Shown here: piece after piece, positions 48,788 to 60,060 of the stretch
Position numbering within the stretch: position 1 is the first letter of the stretch
How the letters are laid out: every line of letters begins with the position of its first letter
NCBI GenBank assembly: GCA_037367405.1
Contig: JAZKJV010002956.1
Location: 124,001 to 188,000, forward strand
Origin: Ottelia alismoides
Taxonomy: Eukaryota > Streptophyta > Magnoliopsida > Alismatales > Hydrocharitaceae
DNA length: 64,000 nucleotides
Reading direction: 5' to 3'
Position numbers and translations under genes: made by a program
The notes under the pieces: generated by a model
The model's database searches: none
What the model saw: the letters and a program-made list of their open reading frames with translations, nothing else
What the model was told of the DNA's origin: nothing

Positions 48788-51410
48788 GGCAAATGGCTTA
48801 GTTTTTTGTCTAAAATTTTTGTTTGGTTTTTCGCATTCGGGTACTCTGGACCCTGAATTTGTCATTGTAAATTCTATTTAATTTTCTTGTAATTATTTTT
48901 TTATTATTTTATTTTATATTTTAACTTATTTTTGAGTCACTCTCTTACATTTTCTCTCTTATTTTTCTTACGAGGTACCCGGTATACGTGGAGCGGTTTT
49001 TGGAAACCAAAGCATCTTCACCGACTTCCGAAGAAAACCGCAATTAATTTGAGATAGAGTCGAGTCGTGATAGAGCATAGAGTCTAGGATTTCATTTTTT
49101 GCATTTTTATTTTTTGTAATTAATTGCTCATTTCTAGCGGTGTCCGTTTGGACTCTCGTGTTTTCAAAAGACCTTAAACTCTTTCTGTGGTATGTCATGG
49201 CTAGTTTCAAACTCCGGTGAGGGTGGGGCCTGACCTGAGTGGTGCTTAGGATTGACTTACACATACGGCTATTAAAGCATTTTTAAATTTTGATAGTGCT
49301 CGTATGACCTGAGGCCAAACATCACTTTAATTGAGACACGCATTAGATCGTTCAATTTAGTCAAATTCAACTAAATTCTTCCCTGCTAATAAAACTTTCT
49401 ACTAGGTGCGGTTTTTCATCCCACATGAAGATTGCGAGGAATCACTGTAAGTCTTCTATCTGAGCATACATCAAAGTTTTTTCACGTGTATCGACTTTTC
49501 GTGAATTTCTCCCTCTTATTTTGTCACATTATTTTAAAGGAAACTGGGACTGGATGGTAGGCCTGTATTTGTGTTTAATTCATTCTTCAATGATCACCTA
49601 ATTAAAATTAGGACTGCTATGTATATCCGGTTTTAAATTAACCCATAAAATAAATAAATTTTGCGGGAGAGCAACCCCGACCTTGGATTCTTTTATTTTT
49701 TCTGTGTAAGTGAGAGACGACACTTAAGGCTAGAACCCGAACCTGGATTTTCATATTGACTACTGATTCTACCAAAAATGATTAGCTACTTCTCAATGAG
49801 GATATACGGGTAGCGGGTAAATGGTATGGATTTCCTTAATAGAGTGGGTGGTTTAAAGGACACTACGTAAGGCTTAATCCTTAAGTAACATGGGTAGTTG
49901 TTTTACGGTCCGTACTGACACCCATACTGGCTGAAAGTAGGTGCAACTAGTCGTAAGAATTTGAGATAGTCATTACGAAAATTTCGGCACCTAACAACTT
50001 GCTAAATTCTTTCCAAGATTGATTAATCACCAACTTAAAATTGAAAAGATAATTGTCGAACTCTTATGGCTTCATTGTGTGAGTTGGAGAACCAGGGGCT
50101 TGATGTGTGTTTGATTTGCATACGTGAACCGATTTCGAAAATCAAAAGCCGTACACTTGTGCTATCACTCTCTTTTCTTGATTTGTTATCCAATAAATCT
50201 CCTTCGAAAATCATGGAACTATTGTCCAAGAACACTCCAGATCCAGATCATGAAAACAAATTCGTCTCAAACAAACCCAAATGGTCATTCATTTCAGCTC
50301 TTATGAAAATGAATTCGTATCGGATAGACCCAAAACTTCAAAACATCCTCCAACTACACACCATCCAACTTCCACAAGAGACTTTCAACCACCAATAGAT
50401 CCAATATTCTCTACAATTCCGATCTACAATCCTTTGTATTCAGATCATACAAACCAACAACCGACTGAAGTCTCCACTTCTTCATATGTCAATCCACTCT
50501 ACTCCGATCATACAATTCGTACTTCATATTCGGTAAATGTCAATCCATCATTCATGGGAGATTATAACCACATGATTGAATTTAACACTTCTTCACCATT
50601 GAATACAAATGAACAACCATCATCTTGGATTGACCATGACAACCCCTCTTCAGAAATGACACTCATACAGAAGACTAGACTGAATACATAGAAACATATA
50701 AACCCTGTATGATGACTCCACAATATCAGGGTCGGACCAGTCATGATCAAAGGATTGAACTCCACTCAGACCAACTCAACATACCTGGATCACATGAGCA
50801 GCCTCCTTCCATAATTTTTGATAAAAAAATTTTCAGCAAATAATGGTCATATATATGATATTCAAAGAAAATCTCCTCTCAATGCATAACACACACCAAC
50901 TGCTCTCATGATTGGTCATGAACAGATTTTGGATTATGATATTTTGAGTATAAACAAGATATTTGATTTAACAGAGGATGGATTTAGAAGGTTTGTCGAT
51001 CGATTAATTTCACTCTCTGGTAGCTCAGATAAAAAATTGGATGAGGAAAAGATTGAATCTCATGTTGTCAATTTTGAGCATATTCAGAAACCTAGGGACG
51101 ATTCTGACATCGACACTTCTACATATTACTCCCTTAGAAATGACTATGCCTCTGGCTACTACTCAGAATATCAAAGCCCCTACTCATCTACGGAACACAC
51201 CACATCACCACACCACACAGAAAATACAAAAAATTGAAATATTAGAAAACAACAAAAAATCAGAAATCTCGAAAAATACATAAAAATTGAAACTGAAGAA
51301 GATATGAAGAATTTTTATACTGTTGTACGGGAAGAACTTAAAAAGAAAATGATTTTCGAACTTCCCTTCATACGGCCAGTGAACACTTCCCCGACCTTAA
51401 AGGATTTGTA
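48788..51410 (+). pseudogene. Leader and gag-like region of element E
   Basis: The first 1.2 kb is non-coding leader. From about 50035 short frames follow one another: 50066-50398, 50281-50691 (contains the string NPLYSDHT twice, once near 50430 and once near 50500) and 50908-51237 (LTEDGFRRFVDRLISLSGSS, then acidic and Tyr/Ser-rich). None has the EAWERFK core of element B gag nor a CCHC knuckle. Either a strongly diverged gag or a different ORF. The frames are linked by shifts, so the region is not coding now. Confidence 0.45.
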
Positions 51411-51923
51411 ATGGATAAATTAATGATAAAAAAGCCAGGAAGGATTAGAACAGAGACTCAGAGGCATATCTTGTCAATGGCCTCCTCCTTGGTGTTGAGG
51501 AGAAAAACCAAGAGCTGCATAGTGAAGCGGTTGCCCATATTTGACTGTGGAACCAAAGATAGAATTTTCAACCATGCTCAAAGTAATGACGATTCACCGA
51601 TCAATATCCTCCTGACCACTGTATTTCACAAACTCAAACTCAGGTCGATCAGGAAGATACGAGAGATTGTCCAATTGGCTGACCGATCGATAATGAGGTC
51701 GAGCAGAGTCATTTCTATCATCATTACATTCCAAGCTGCTCCGCTCAAAGTGGAATTCATGATCATTAATATTGAGCAGCAAGGAGAATTGACCCAGTCT
51801 CCAATTATTATGGGAAAGCCATTCTTGGGGTTGGCTAAGGCAATAATTGAATGTGAGACACAGGAAATCAATTTTATAGCATTGGAAGCACTTCGATCTC
51901 ACCCAGTCTTTGAGGAAAAATGA
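51411..51923 (+). pseudogene. Ty3/gypsy protease of element E
   Basis: One open frame of 170 codons. Centre: RLPIFDCGTKDRIFNHA, then a damaged active-site loop SNDDSPINILLTTVF (family: D-S/L-G-A-S followed by IN-LP), then IVQLADRSIMRSSRV, FMIINIEQQGELTQS and SPIIMGKPFLGLAKAIIEC, the conserved flap and C-terminal part. The active-site Gly-Ala pair is lost. This protease resembles the B and H copies but is clearly a different subfamily (IIMGKPF against IILGQPF). It is the only enzymatic domain I recognise in E. Confidence 0.7.
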
Positions 51924-52600
51924 TTTTCTGAGGCAACCCATGAGGTCATCGACAACTATAACCATCAAGCGGTAGAAGATCCATACCCCATTGCTACACC
52001 TGAGATAGTGGTTGTTGATGAGACTACTGGTTTAGAGAATCTCCCCCCGGCTGCTCTCACCATGGAAAATCAAATATATGAATCATATGATCCGGAGACT
52101 TATGTCTGGTCTCATCTTGGGTCAACCTATTCTGAATACCTTGATCACATCGTCACGGCACAAGAATGCTCGAACATCAAATTAATGGAGAACGGACATG
52201 CACAAACTCTCCCCAGTATTTCAATTCTTGTGGATCTCACAATATAAAATGTTTCTTATATGTTTCTGAGACATATGCATGGTCGCACCCATGGGCAACC
52301 TACTCTGAATACCATGACCGAAACATCCCAGATCAAGAGTGCACCAGCATTAAGAAGACTAAGGACAAACACGCAGGACTAACACTGACCAAGGAGAAGA
52401 ATTCTAATGGTTATTCATCTTAAGACTCAAGTAGACCGACACCTTCATGAAGCAAAAAGACTACACCTTCATCGAAAAAGAAAGTCTCCTTTGACCTCCT
52501 TGTTTAGGAATTAGCTGATGATCCCTCATCTGGTCTGGAAAAGGTAATCTATATGAGTGAGGTCTTCTCGGTAGTTCTAAAACCATATCTTCTCATAGGA
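51924..52600 (+). pseudogene. Post-protease region of element E with internal duplication
   Basis: Frames 52008-52247 and 52166-52423 carry two versions of one segment: ETYVWSHLGSTYSEYLDH near 52095 and ETYAWSHPWATYSEYHDR near 52268, both followed by QEC-(S/T)-(N/S)-IK. The copies are 173 bp apart and so in different frames. Near 52540-52590 VIYMSEVFSVVLKPYL resembles the integrase C-terminal end of A and B (FSVNGQLLKPY). RT, RNase H and the integrase core are absent between protease and this end. Confidence 0.5.
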
Positions 52601-54507
52601 CAACTGCCGTACCTTACTATCATTTATCCAAAGCTGATGCTCCTGCCCTCATCAAATACACTAGAATTATTTCTTATGAGCTGACTGAGACTGGTGCTTC
52701 ATAGTATTCATCTGATGTCAAATCGCTTGATCCCACGAAGGAACTAATTTTGAGAAAAAAAGGAAGAAACAAAAAGACAAGAATATCTGGAGTGTGTCCA
52801 CTTTAAAATACGATTCCTTTGATGATAACTCTAATGATGGTTACCTTTCATATGACTCATATGCTTCATCTACTATCCATCATGACTTTTTTGAGGATAA
52901 CACTGATAATAGATGGGAATCATATGCTTCATCTCCTTCTCATCATTCCCATCATAGGATCACAAAATGATTGGCCGAAAACCGCCTTAATCATTGGCTA
53001 CCCACCCTCCCTCCCGACCACATCAGTCTCCTTGTACATCTTCTTCCTTTACTTAGTCCAAGGGCTAAGTATGGGGAGGACCGATACCATCTGTACATAC
53101 CATTCTTCCTCACGATTGCCTCATTTCCACCCTTCTTCCTTACTTAGGCTGACTAGAGCCTATGTATATGGGAATCGATGCTCATCTGTATATACTCTCC
53201 TCATTCACATATCCCGACCACCTAATCTTCTCTCTTCTTCTATACTTATACTGTTCACAACCTAAGTATAGGGGGGCAGACAAATGTATATTGTTCTTTC
53301 ACTCTATTACGCTTAGGCCGAGCTATATCTTCTTTACGCTTCTTGTCATCTGAGGAAACAATACTCGCTAAGTATAGGGGGGGTCTGTATATATACTGTG
53401 TATATATTTTACCCATATCTTGTACTTTCGCGTATGTCTATATGTATTTACGGGGTGGGTAACTAACTTGTGAAAAAAAATTAACTTGAAAAAAAAGGAG
53501 AAGAGAAAAAAAGAGTTTTACTACTAACACTTATTGTGTCCAACCAAAATTTTTTGAAAAAAATGCCTTCTTATTCAATTTTACATAAAAAGTTTCCCTT
53601 GCATAAAAAAATTAAAAAAATCACAAAAGATAAAAAATTTGTCTGCATTTCATACACCAGCCCTTTCATCCAGTATTTCATTTGCATTTGTGAAAAGTCC
53701 TCAGGTTCTGAACCAAGAGATGAGAAGAAATCGAGAGTGGTCTTGACCTGACCTTAATCCACCTTATTTTCAGAAGAACTTCATCGAGAAAAAAGATTTT
53801 AGATGCTTCAGGTCTTTGACTTAATTCTTTGAGTTCTACACGACAATGTGCAACGTTTTACTTTTAGTGTCTAACCTAGTCTCTTCATTATGGGTACAAC
53901 TCTGGAATAAGGAATTGATTTATACTCTCGTACTATGCACTTACCTCAACTCAGACGACATGTTGGATGGCCGTGTGATTTTCTTTTCTGGTATCGTGAA
54001 AATCTAAAGACTGAAGAAGCCACTACCAAACATGTATCTTACCAAAAAGGTCCATGCTTTAAGAACACCTGCAGATCGTGATGGAGACTAGACTACACTG
54101 GCTAGCTTCACAAGCAGAGGTAACTACATTGGCCAACCTCCAGTTCTTTTCTCCTTCTTCTAACTACTCCCCCAATTCGATTGTGAACACAACGCGACAT
54201 ACCATAGAAGGAAATACTTGACTCCCTGAGGATGAGTTACTGGAGAGGAGATTTGCATGGTAGTCCAGCATTTTGGATGGGAAGAGCTAAACCCTTTCAC
54301 ACACATGAGTCGATTGTTCAATGTTCATAGGGTATGCTTTGGAAAGAGGATTGATCTAAGAGGACTCCTGAGCCGAAACTGTGATAATGATGTCTACAAC
54401 TTGAAGGTTGTTGATTTTAAAATTTAAAGTCTCACAGAAGTTCCACCAAACTAATAATCCAAAGGTCGAGTCTAGTTTCATTTTCACTTTCAGCTCATAG
54501 TCTTGGT
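52601..54507 (+). other. 3' UTR of gypsy element E
   Basis: About 1.9 kb. The part 53386-54507 aligns with the element A 3' UTR in inverted orientation. No domain in frames 52819-53265, 53162-53353 or 53536-53751. A copia element begins at 54508, at a point matching about 80 bp before the LTR start in element A, so the PPT and 3' LTR of E are not in this window. Left target 5-mer is TTGGT (54503-54507). Confidence 0.6.
53030..53385 (+). repeat. Tandem hairpin + G-run modules, element E
   Basis: Four modules with G-runs near 53073, 53169, 53271 and 53376 (spacing about 96-105 bp). Stems: ACTTAG 53051-53056 with CTAAGT 53065-53070; AGGCT 53146-53150 with AGCCT 53157-53161; TATACTTA 53241-53248 with TAAGTATA 53263-53270; CTTAG near 53312 with CTAAG near 53366. 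G-runs are followed in most by CTGTAYATA-like strings. Confidence 0.8.
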
Positions 54508-56955
54508 TGTTGGACATGCGAGCCCTGGACGAACCATTCTCACAATAAATGTTATTGTAATATTTATGTTTATCAATAAAAGTTATTTATGTTTCACTCC
54601 CTTTCTGAAACTATATGAATAAATGCACTATAAGGTCCCTCTGTACAATTAGGGTTAGGTAGCATGGCCATCTTGATGATCATATAGCTGTTGATTCATT
54701 AAATGAATCATAGAGGCTGGTGTTTGGATGAATATCTAAGGAGTTAGATAGAGGACTCATCAAGCACCGTCAAATGATTATCAACTGAAGATCTCCATCC
54801 TGAGTAAGAAATGGAAATCCTTTCTCACATAGGCTGATATCTGACCGACCTCTCGATGCAGGTCCTCTACACGGGAATAGTGATTCAGAGGTGTCAGATT
54901 AGTTAGGTCAATGGGTTGACTTAGCGAGATCGAGATAACCTAAGTCCTATGTTGAATGCTGTCACAGCATAGGTACGCATCCTCTGACCGGATACAGATG
55001 TTTTGCTATATGTCTGAGTGTGTACATTTGGCAGATCAATAGGTTGATGACCTAACCAAGGTCTATACACCGGCGAGCTGGTGTGCATATAAGGGCATAT
55101 GAGCATTACGATCTCTCAAAGGGATCATACAGGTTCACTTCTGAACTGGAAGACATGAGCTCACTCATGAGGTATTGGGACCGATCAAATTCCATGCATG
55201 GTTGTCTTTGGAAGCATGACATGAATTTGAAGGTATGATATATGCTTTGGGAAAGCATATGATCGATACCGATTCCCAATATCCAAGATTGAGAAACTTA
55301 ATGATCAAACCATGAAGAAGACAGTGTAAAATTTATCTTGATCTTCGGGTTGACCATGGGTCTTCCAGTATGCAGGATGTACAGGTATTGGGAATACCTG
55401 AGGTTGATGTGATCATAAATTATTGTATATCCATGATGCTTCCATTCCGAGGGAGTGATGAAACAGGTCTGGAATTTAGTTACGTGTTTCAGTAGATAAG
55501 CAATCCAATCTTAGTCCAAGTGTTGGACATTGGTCTGGATGAGATTCAGATTCAATGAGAAGATTAGATTTACGGTCTTGATTTAATCAAGCATCTGTGG
55601 GAGGTTCGTAAGATCTGGATTTGAGATAAGATCTCAATATCCAAGTCACTATATGTGGAACAATACAATCGCCCTGTCCTTATCTCCAAGTATCTGCGGA
55701 GAAAGCACCTTATTCTTGAAGGGGTTTAAGAATAATTCATTTGATGAACTTCATATCCAAGAAAGAAAGACTTGATGATTAAATGAGATCTAATTATCAT
55801 GCATAATATGAATGACATTCATATTATGAGAATTATTATCCAAGATAATTAAATGGAATTTAATTATCAAGGATTAGAGAATGTGGATAATACTATCCAT
55901 AATATTTGTGTATTATAAATATGATTTATAATATAGATATATTAAAGAGGGAGAATTTATGTAAATAACATTTGTTAAATAATAATGTGGATTGGATTCA
56001 TAATGATTAATTAATTAGAAATGTAATTTACAAATTAGTTTGGGTTGTGAATATGATTCACATTTTTTCAATGGCATGATTGAAATATTCACAAATTAAT
56101 TTGGAAATAATTTGGTGGACATTTTTTTATAATTGTTATTACAAATTATTAAGAGACAATGTAATGTAATAAAATGGAGATAAAAGCCACCAATTTTGAG
56201 GTGGCGTCACCCATGAAAAAGTCATGGGTGACGCCCCTTTTTTAGGAGGCAACATTATCTCTATTTTATTATCATGATTAATCTCTTAACTAATTTATTT
56301 AAGTTAAATTAAAAATGTGTTGAAAATGTTGCAACATATATTTAATTTAATTATAAATAAATGTTGTTGGTTTTAACCAACAACAATCATAGCCATTGAT
56401 TATAACATAGACCAAGCATGGTCGTTGGATCTATGTGTCCCATTGATTGAGATCCATTGGATCCCAAACTAGTATAAAAGGAGGGCTATCCTAGCCTTCC
56501 AAGGTAAATCATTAAGAGTTGTAGAAGCCTACTACTCTCTCTCTCTGTCATTCTCGACTAGGCTCTCTCTGAATTTCATGTGGACGTCCACTTTGCATAT
56601 TGAGAAGGAGAGCATCTTGCCTTGGCCTCCGACGCTTGGATCTTCATTAAAGATCGCGGGAAGGATGCGACTCATCATCATGCCCGCAAGTGTGTTCTTC
56701 GTAGATCGGACATGAGACAGGAGGATCTCTCGTTTGGGATCTCGCGATCACAACCACGCTCGAAGAGGTATTCCTTATACTTTGTGGTTTAATGAAACTA
56801 TCCGAGAAGTGTTCTCGTGATCATGTAGTTTCATCTTTACTTTAAAAAATTTAATTTCAGCCACATCGAGAAACTAGTGCGACTAGTTGTCTCGATTGCA
56901 TACGATGCGATCAACACGCTTCCGTTATGCGCTTAAGGGTTCACGATATCCTTCA
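54508..56955 (+). repeat. Ty1/copia 5' LTR, complete
   Basis: Starts TGTTGGACATGCGAGCC at 54508 and ends ATATCCTTCA at 56955; 2448 bp. Followed two bases later by a PBS, so this is a 5' LTR. TATA box at 56473-56480 and a CT-rich leader from 56530. Inserted into the 3' UTR of gypsy element E. The family is defined by this copy and the solo LTR at 29401-31933. The frame 54921-55106 minus is a shadow also present in the other copies. Confidence 0.9.
56473..56480 (+). promoter_or_regulatory. TATA box of copia 5' LTR
   Basis: TATAAAAG, about 480 bp before the LTR end, followed by AGGGCTATCC and CT-rich sequence. Corresponding boxes occur in the minus copies at 29975 and 1542. Confidence 0.65.
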
Positions 56956-56957
56956 AG

Positions 56958-56970
56958 TGGTATCAGAGTC
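56958..56970 (+). other. Primer-binding site, initiator tRNA-Met type
   Basis: TGGTATCAGAGTC, two bases after the LTR, against the usual copia TGGTATCAGAGCC. Start of minus-strand DNA synthesis. Not a tRNA gene. Confidence 0.85.
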
Positions 56971-58774
56971 ATAGGTCGAATAAGGTTTTGGATATGATCC
57001 ATAGACCTAGGACGACTTGGGCTTGAAAGAGTAGCGAAAATTTTGTCGCGTTTCATTTTTGCTCCTTTGTTTAATTGATTTTTTAGATACTGTTTAAATT
57101 GTTTAAAAACTAAATTTTCAATTGGATTTTGTTCTCCATTAAATAAGAAAACCATAGGATCTGAGTTTGTGAAATTTGGACTTCATTTTCTCAAGATATG
57201 GTCTTTTGAATATACATGTATTCACTGTTGCGGGAACTGCGGATTTAAACGTGATTAGTGAGTTAATTACGGTTTTGATTCACCTAGAAATGTGTGAATT
57301 ATCACTTCGGTTCTTTAATAAATCAAATAGGCATCTTAGGAAACTGAATTTGTATTTTTTGGATTTAAATTGATCAAGATAAGTTAATTTTAGTGATTGG
57401 GGGGCACTGCTGGAAATTGACATTTTTGATCATGAACTTTGTGATAAGTCATTCAAATTTGGTGATGAAAATTAATTGTTAATTTTCTGAAATAATCAGT
57501 GATGAATAATTGTGAAATATTTAAACTGATATATATTTCATTGAATGACATTTTCCTAAACCACAATGATGAGATAATAGATCTTGATCATTTATTCATC
57601 AACAAACATTGATTTCATGAAAAACCTTAGTTTATCCTACAATAGTTGTAGGACAACTTTTACATGAAAAACTCTCTTGCTTGAATAGGATAGGGGATTT
57701 GTTTAGCAAATCTCCTTATAATATAATCAAAATTGTTTTGATGTATATTATATGGTATAATTTCGGTTGACAAACTGATGAGCATCTCAAAGTACATGGA
57801 GATCTATCTTGTATTATCCTTTCATGAGGTGGATATGGTGCCTAGTCGGAGAGCATTGGGGTCGCGGGTTGCAACGTATGTGGTCCGGCCCACTCTCGTC
57901 GGTACTGCCCATGACAGCGGGTAGGGATTGGATAATGCCGGAGAAGTCGATGTGTATTTTTCTAATTATTAAAATTCGAATAATATGTACTTTGAGATTA
58001 TACCTACTATTCAAGTAATAATCGAGTTTGTTGATTGATGATTGGATTAATGATTAATTTAAAGTGATTAAATTAATTATATTTAATAAACACTCTATTA
58101 AGAATCGATGTGTATTTCCCTTGGAAGAGTTTATTATGTGAATATGATTCACGATAATTAAATATAAAATTTGAATATGAGATGGAGGATCACATAAGTG
58201 ACATCCATGGTCTCCCATCAAGGCAAAGGATTCTGTCTCCAGTTGTTGTGTATAGGAAACGCATGTCCGAAGTGACAGATCCTGTATATGATTTAATTGG
58301 ATCGGGTTCTTTGCTTCTCGAAAAAGTAAGGCTGTGTACGTAGTGACCCCAATATCGGGTCCTCATATTATTGGAGCGATATTGGATTGCATATAGCGAG
58401 TTTTAAGCCTGTTGACAGTTAGTTCAGTTAACAACAGGTCAACATCATCTTAGGGGTGGTGGGCCCGGGTGTTAAAGACCAAATTGGGAAATGCAAGTTG
58501 GACATGCAAGGTGGAATGTGTTCTCGCTTCTCTTATTCGAGTCATAGGTTCTCATATTATTGGGATGTGATAAGAATAGAGAGGAGATCCCAGATCTTTC
58601 TTGAGATGTAGCGGTAAGTGTATCTCTTACTTTGAAAGAAAAATAAGGGAATAATCTTTCAAAGTTTACAAGGCAAGACAGATTTGATTAAAAATGCCTT
58701 AATCAAATAATTATTTTAAAATGAATATATATTTATCTATATATTCTAATATAGTGCATTCTTAATTTCAGAAA
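56971..58774 (+). other. Long 5' leader of copia element
   Basis: About 1.8 kb without a gene between the PBS and gag. Its first 200 bp aligns with 63797-64000 (shared GGACGACTTGGG and AACCATAGGATCTGAG). A string TCTCATATTATTGG recurs with one change at 58366 and 58551. Frames 57176-57373 and 57809-58018 have no domain. Confidence 0.6.
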
Positions 58775-59580
58775 ATGAAGTCCATGAACCCACTTAGCAA
58801 GCTCCTGGAGGTCAACTAGTTGACCCGACCAAATTATTCGTATTAGATCCGAAATTTGGAACTTGCCCTATCTGCGGAGCGCATCTCTTATGTACTGGGC
58901 AAGGATAAGATAGCAAATCCTAAGACTTAGATGATAAATCATATAATGAGAAATATGATGAAGACCATAATCTGGCAAGGTGTTACATCCTTGGGTCATT
59001 GTCCAATGTGCTTCGGAAGCAACATGTGGAAATGAACCTTTGCAAAGAGATTATGCTGAATCTGAAGGAAATGTCCGGTGACATAAACTGCACACAACGT
59101 TGTAACGTGATGGAAGAGCTTATTCGCTGCAAGATGCAGGAAGGGACCTTTGTCAGAGAACACGTACTCAAAATGTTTGGGTACCTCTATGTGCTGGAAA
59201 CCCTGGGAGCCTACTTGAATTTTGACATGCAGGCTGATTTTATTTTCCTGTCGCTCCCTATGTCTTTAACAACTTTGTCGCGTATTATCACATTATCAAA
59301 GGTATTTCACTAATGATGGGTTGTTAGCTGCATTGAAGTCTGCAGAAGACGTCATGAAGAAGAACAACCCCTCTGCTAGTGCATTGGTTGCACAAATGAG
59401 AGGAAAGCGCGGACGGAAGCAAGGTTCTCGGAAGGGCCCGACCCCGAAGAGAAAGAAGAAGAATCAAGGAGTTGGTTCGTCTTCTAGTGGTTCCACATTG
59501 ATGACATCAAAAAAGTCCGATGTCTGTAACCACTGTAAGAAGTCGGGGCACTGGCGACGTAATTGCCCAGATTACCTGAA
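58775..59580 (+). pseudogene. Ty1/copia gag
   Basis: Begins ATG at 58775 (MKSMNPLSKLLEV). Stops at 58817, 58844 and 58928 are in frame; the one at 58844 (NYSY-stop-IRNLELAL) stands where the family has Trp. Frameshifts near 58960 and 59315. The middle (58999-59313) reads LCKEIMLNLKEMSGD and RCKMQEGTFVREHVLKM, a typical copia gag helical part. Then a basic stretch (KRGRKQGSRKG, KRKKKNQG) and a zinc knuckle CNHCKKSGHWRRNC (CX2CX4HX4C, 59525-59566) that binds the RNA. Confidence 0.85.
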
Positions 59581-60060
59581 GTCTACTGACAAAGGTAAAT
59601 CCCCAGCAGGTATGAAATCTACTTTCATCATTGAAACTACCTTTCTCGTTGGACAAGAAGGAAGTTGGGTTATAGATTATGGTGCTTCTGTTCATATAAA
59701 CAATTCGTTGCATTTGTTTCAGGAAAATAGAAATCTGAAGCAAGGGGAAATAGTTATCCAGATGGGATCTGATGCAAGTGTTGCAGCAGTCGCCATCGGG
59801 ACGTGCAGACTATCGTTATCTAGAGGTCGAGTCCTAGTACTTAAAGAGTGTCTTTGTGTACATGAAGTCAGAAGGAATTTGATATCTGTATCAAAGCATG
59901 TTAGACATGGATACTCCTTCCTATTCTGTAATAAGTTAGACATTAATCATTATGATAAATTTATTGTGGAAGGAGTTCTGACTTCTGGTGGACTCTATGA
60001 ATTGTGCATTGATGAATGTGTCATAAATGTCACTACCACTGATAACAAAACCCTAAGAGA
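59581..60060 (+). pseudogene. Ty1/copia protease
   Basis: Continues the frame 59321-60142. Active site GSWVIDYGASVHI near 59662-59700, where the family has D-S-G-A; here Ser is Tyr. Downstream CLCVHEVRRNLISVSK and GLYELCID are the usual end of the domain. In this frame the domain itself has no stop, which makes it the least damaged part of gag-pol apart from RT. Confidence 0.85.

Noticed and set aside
56958..56970. Possible tRNA gene
   Set aside because: Only the 13-base PBS complementary to initiator tRNA-Met is present; no cloverleaf.
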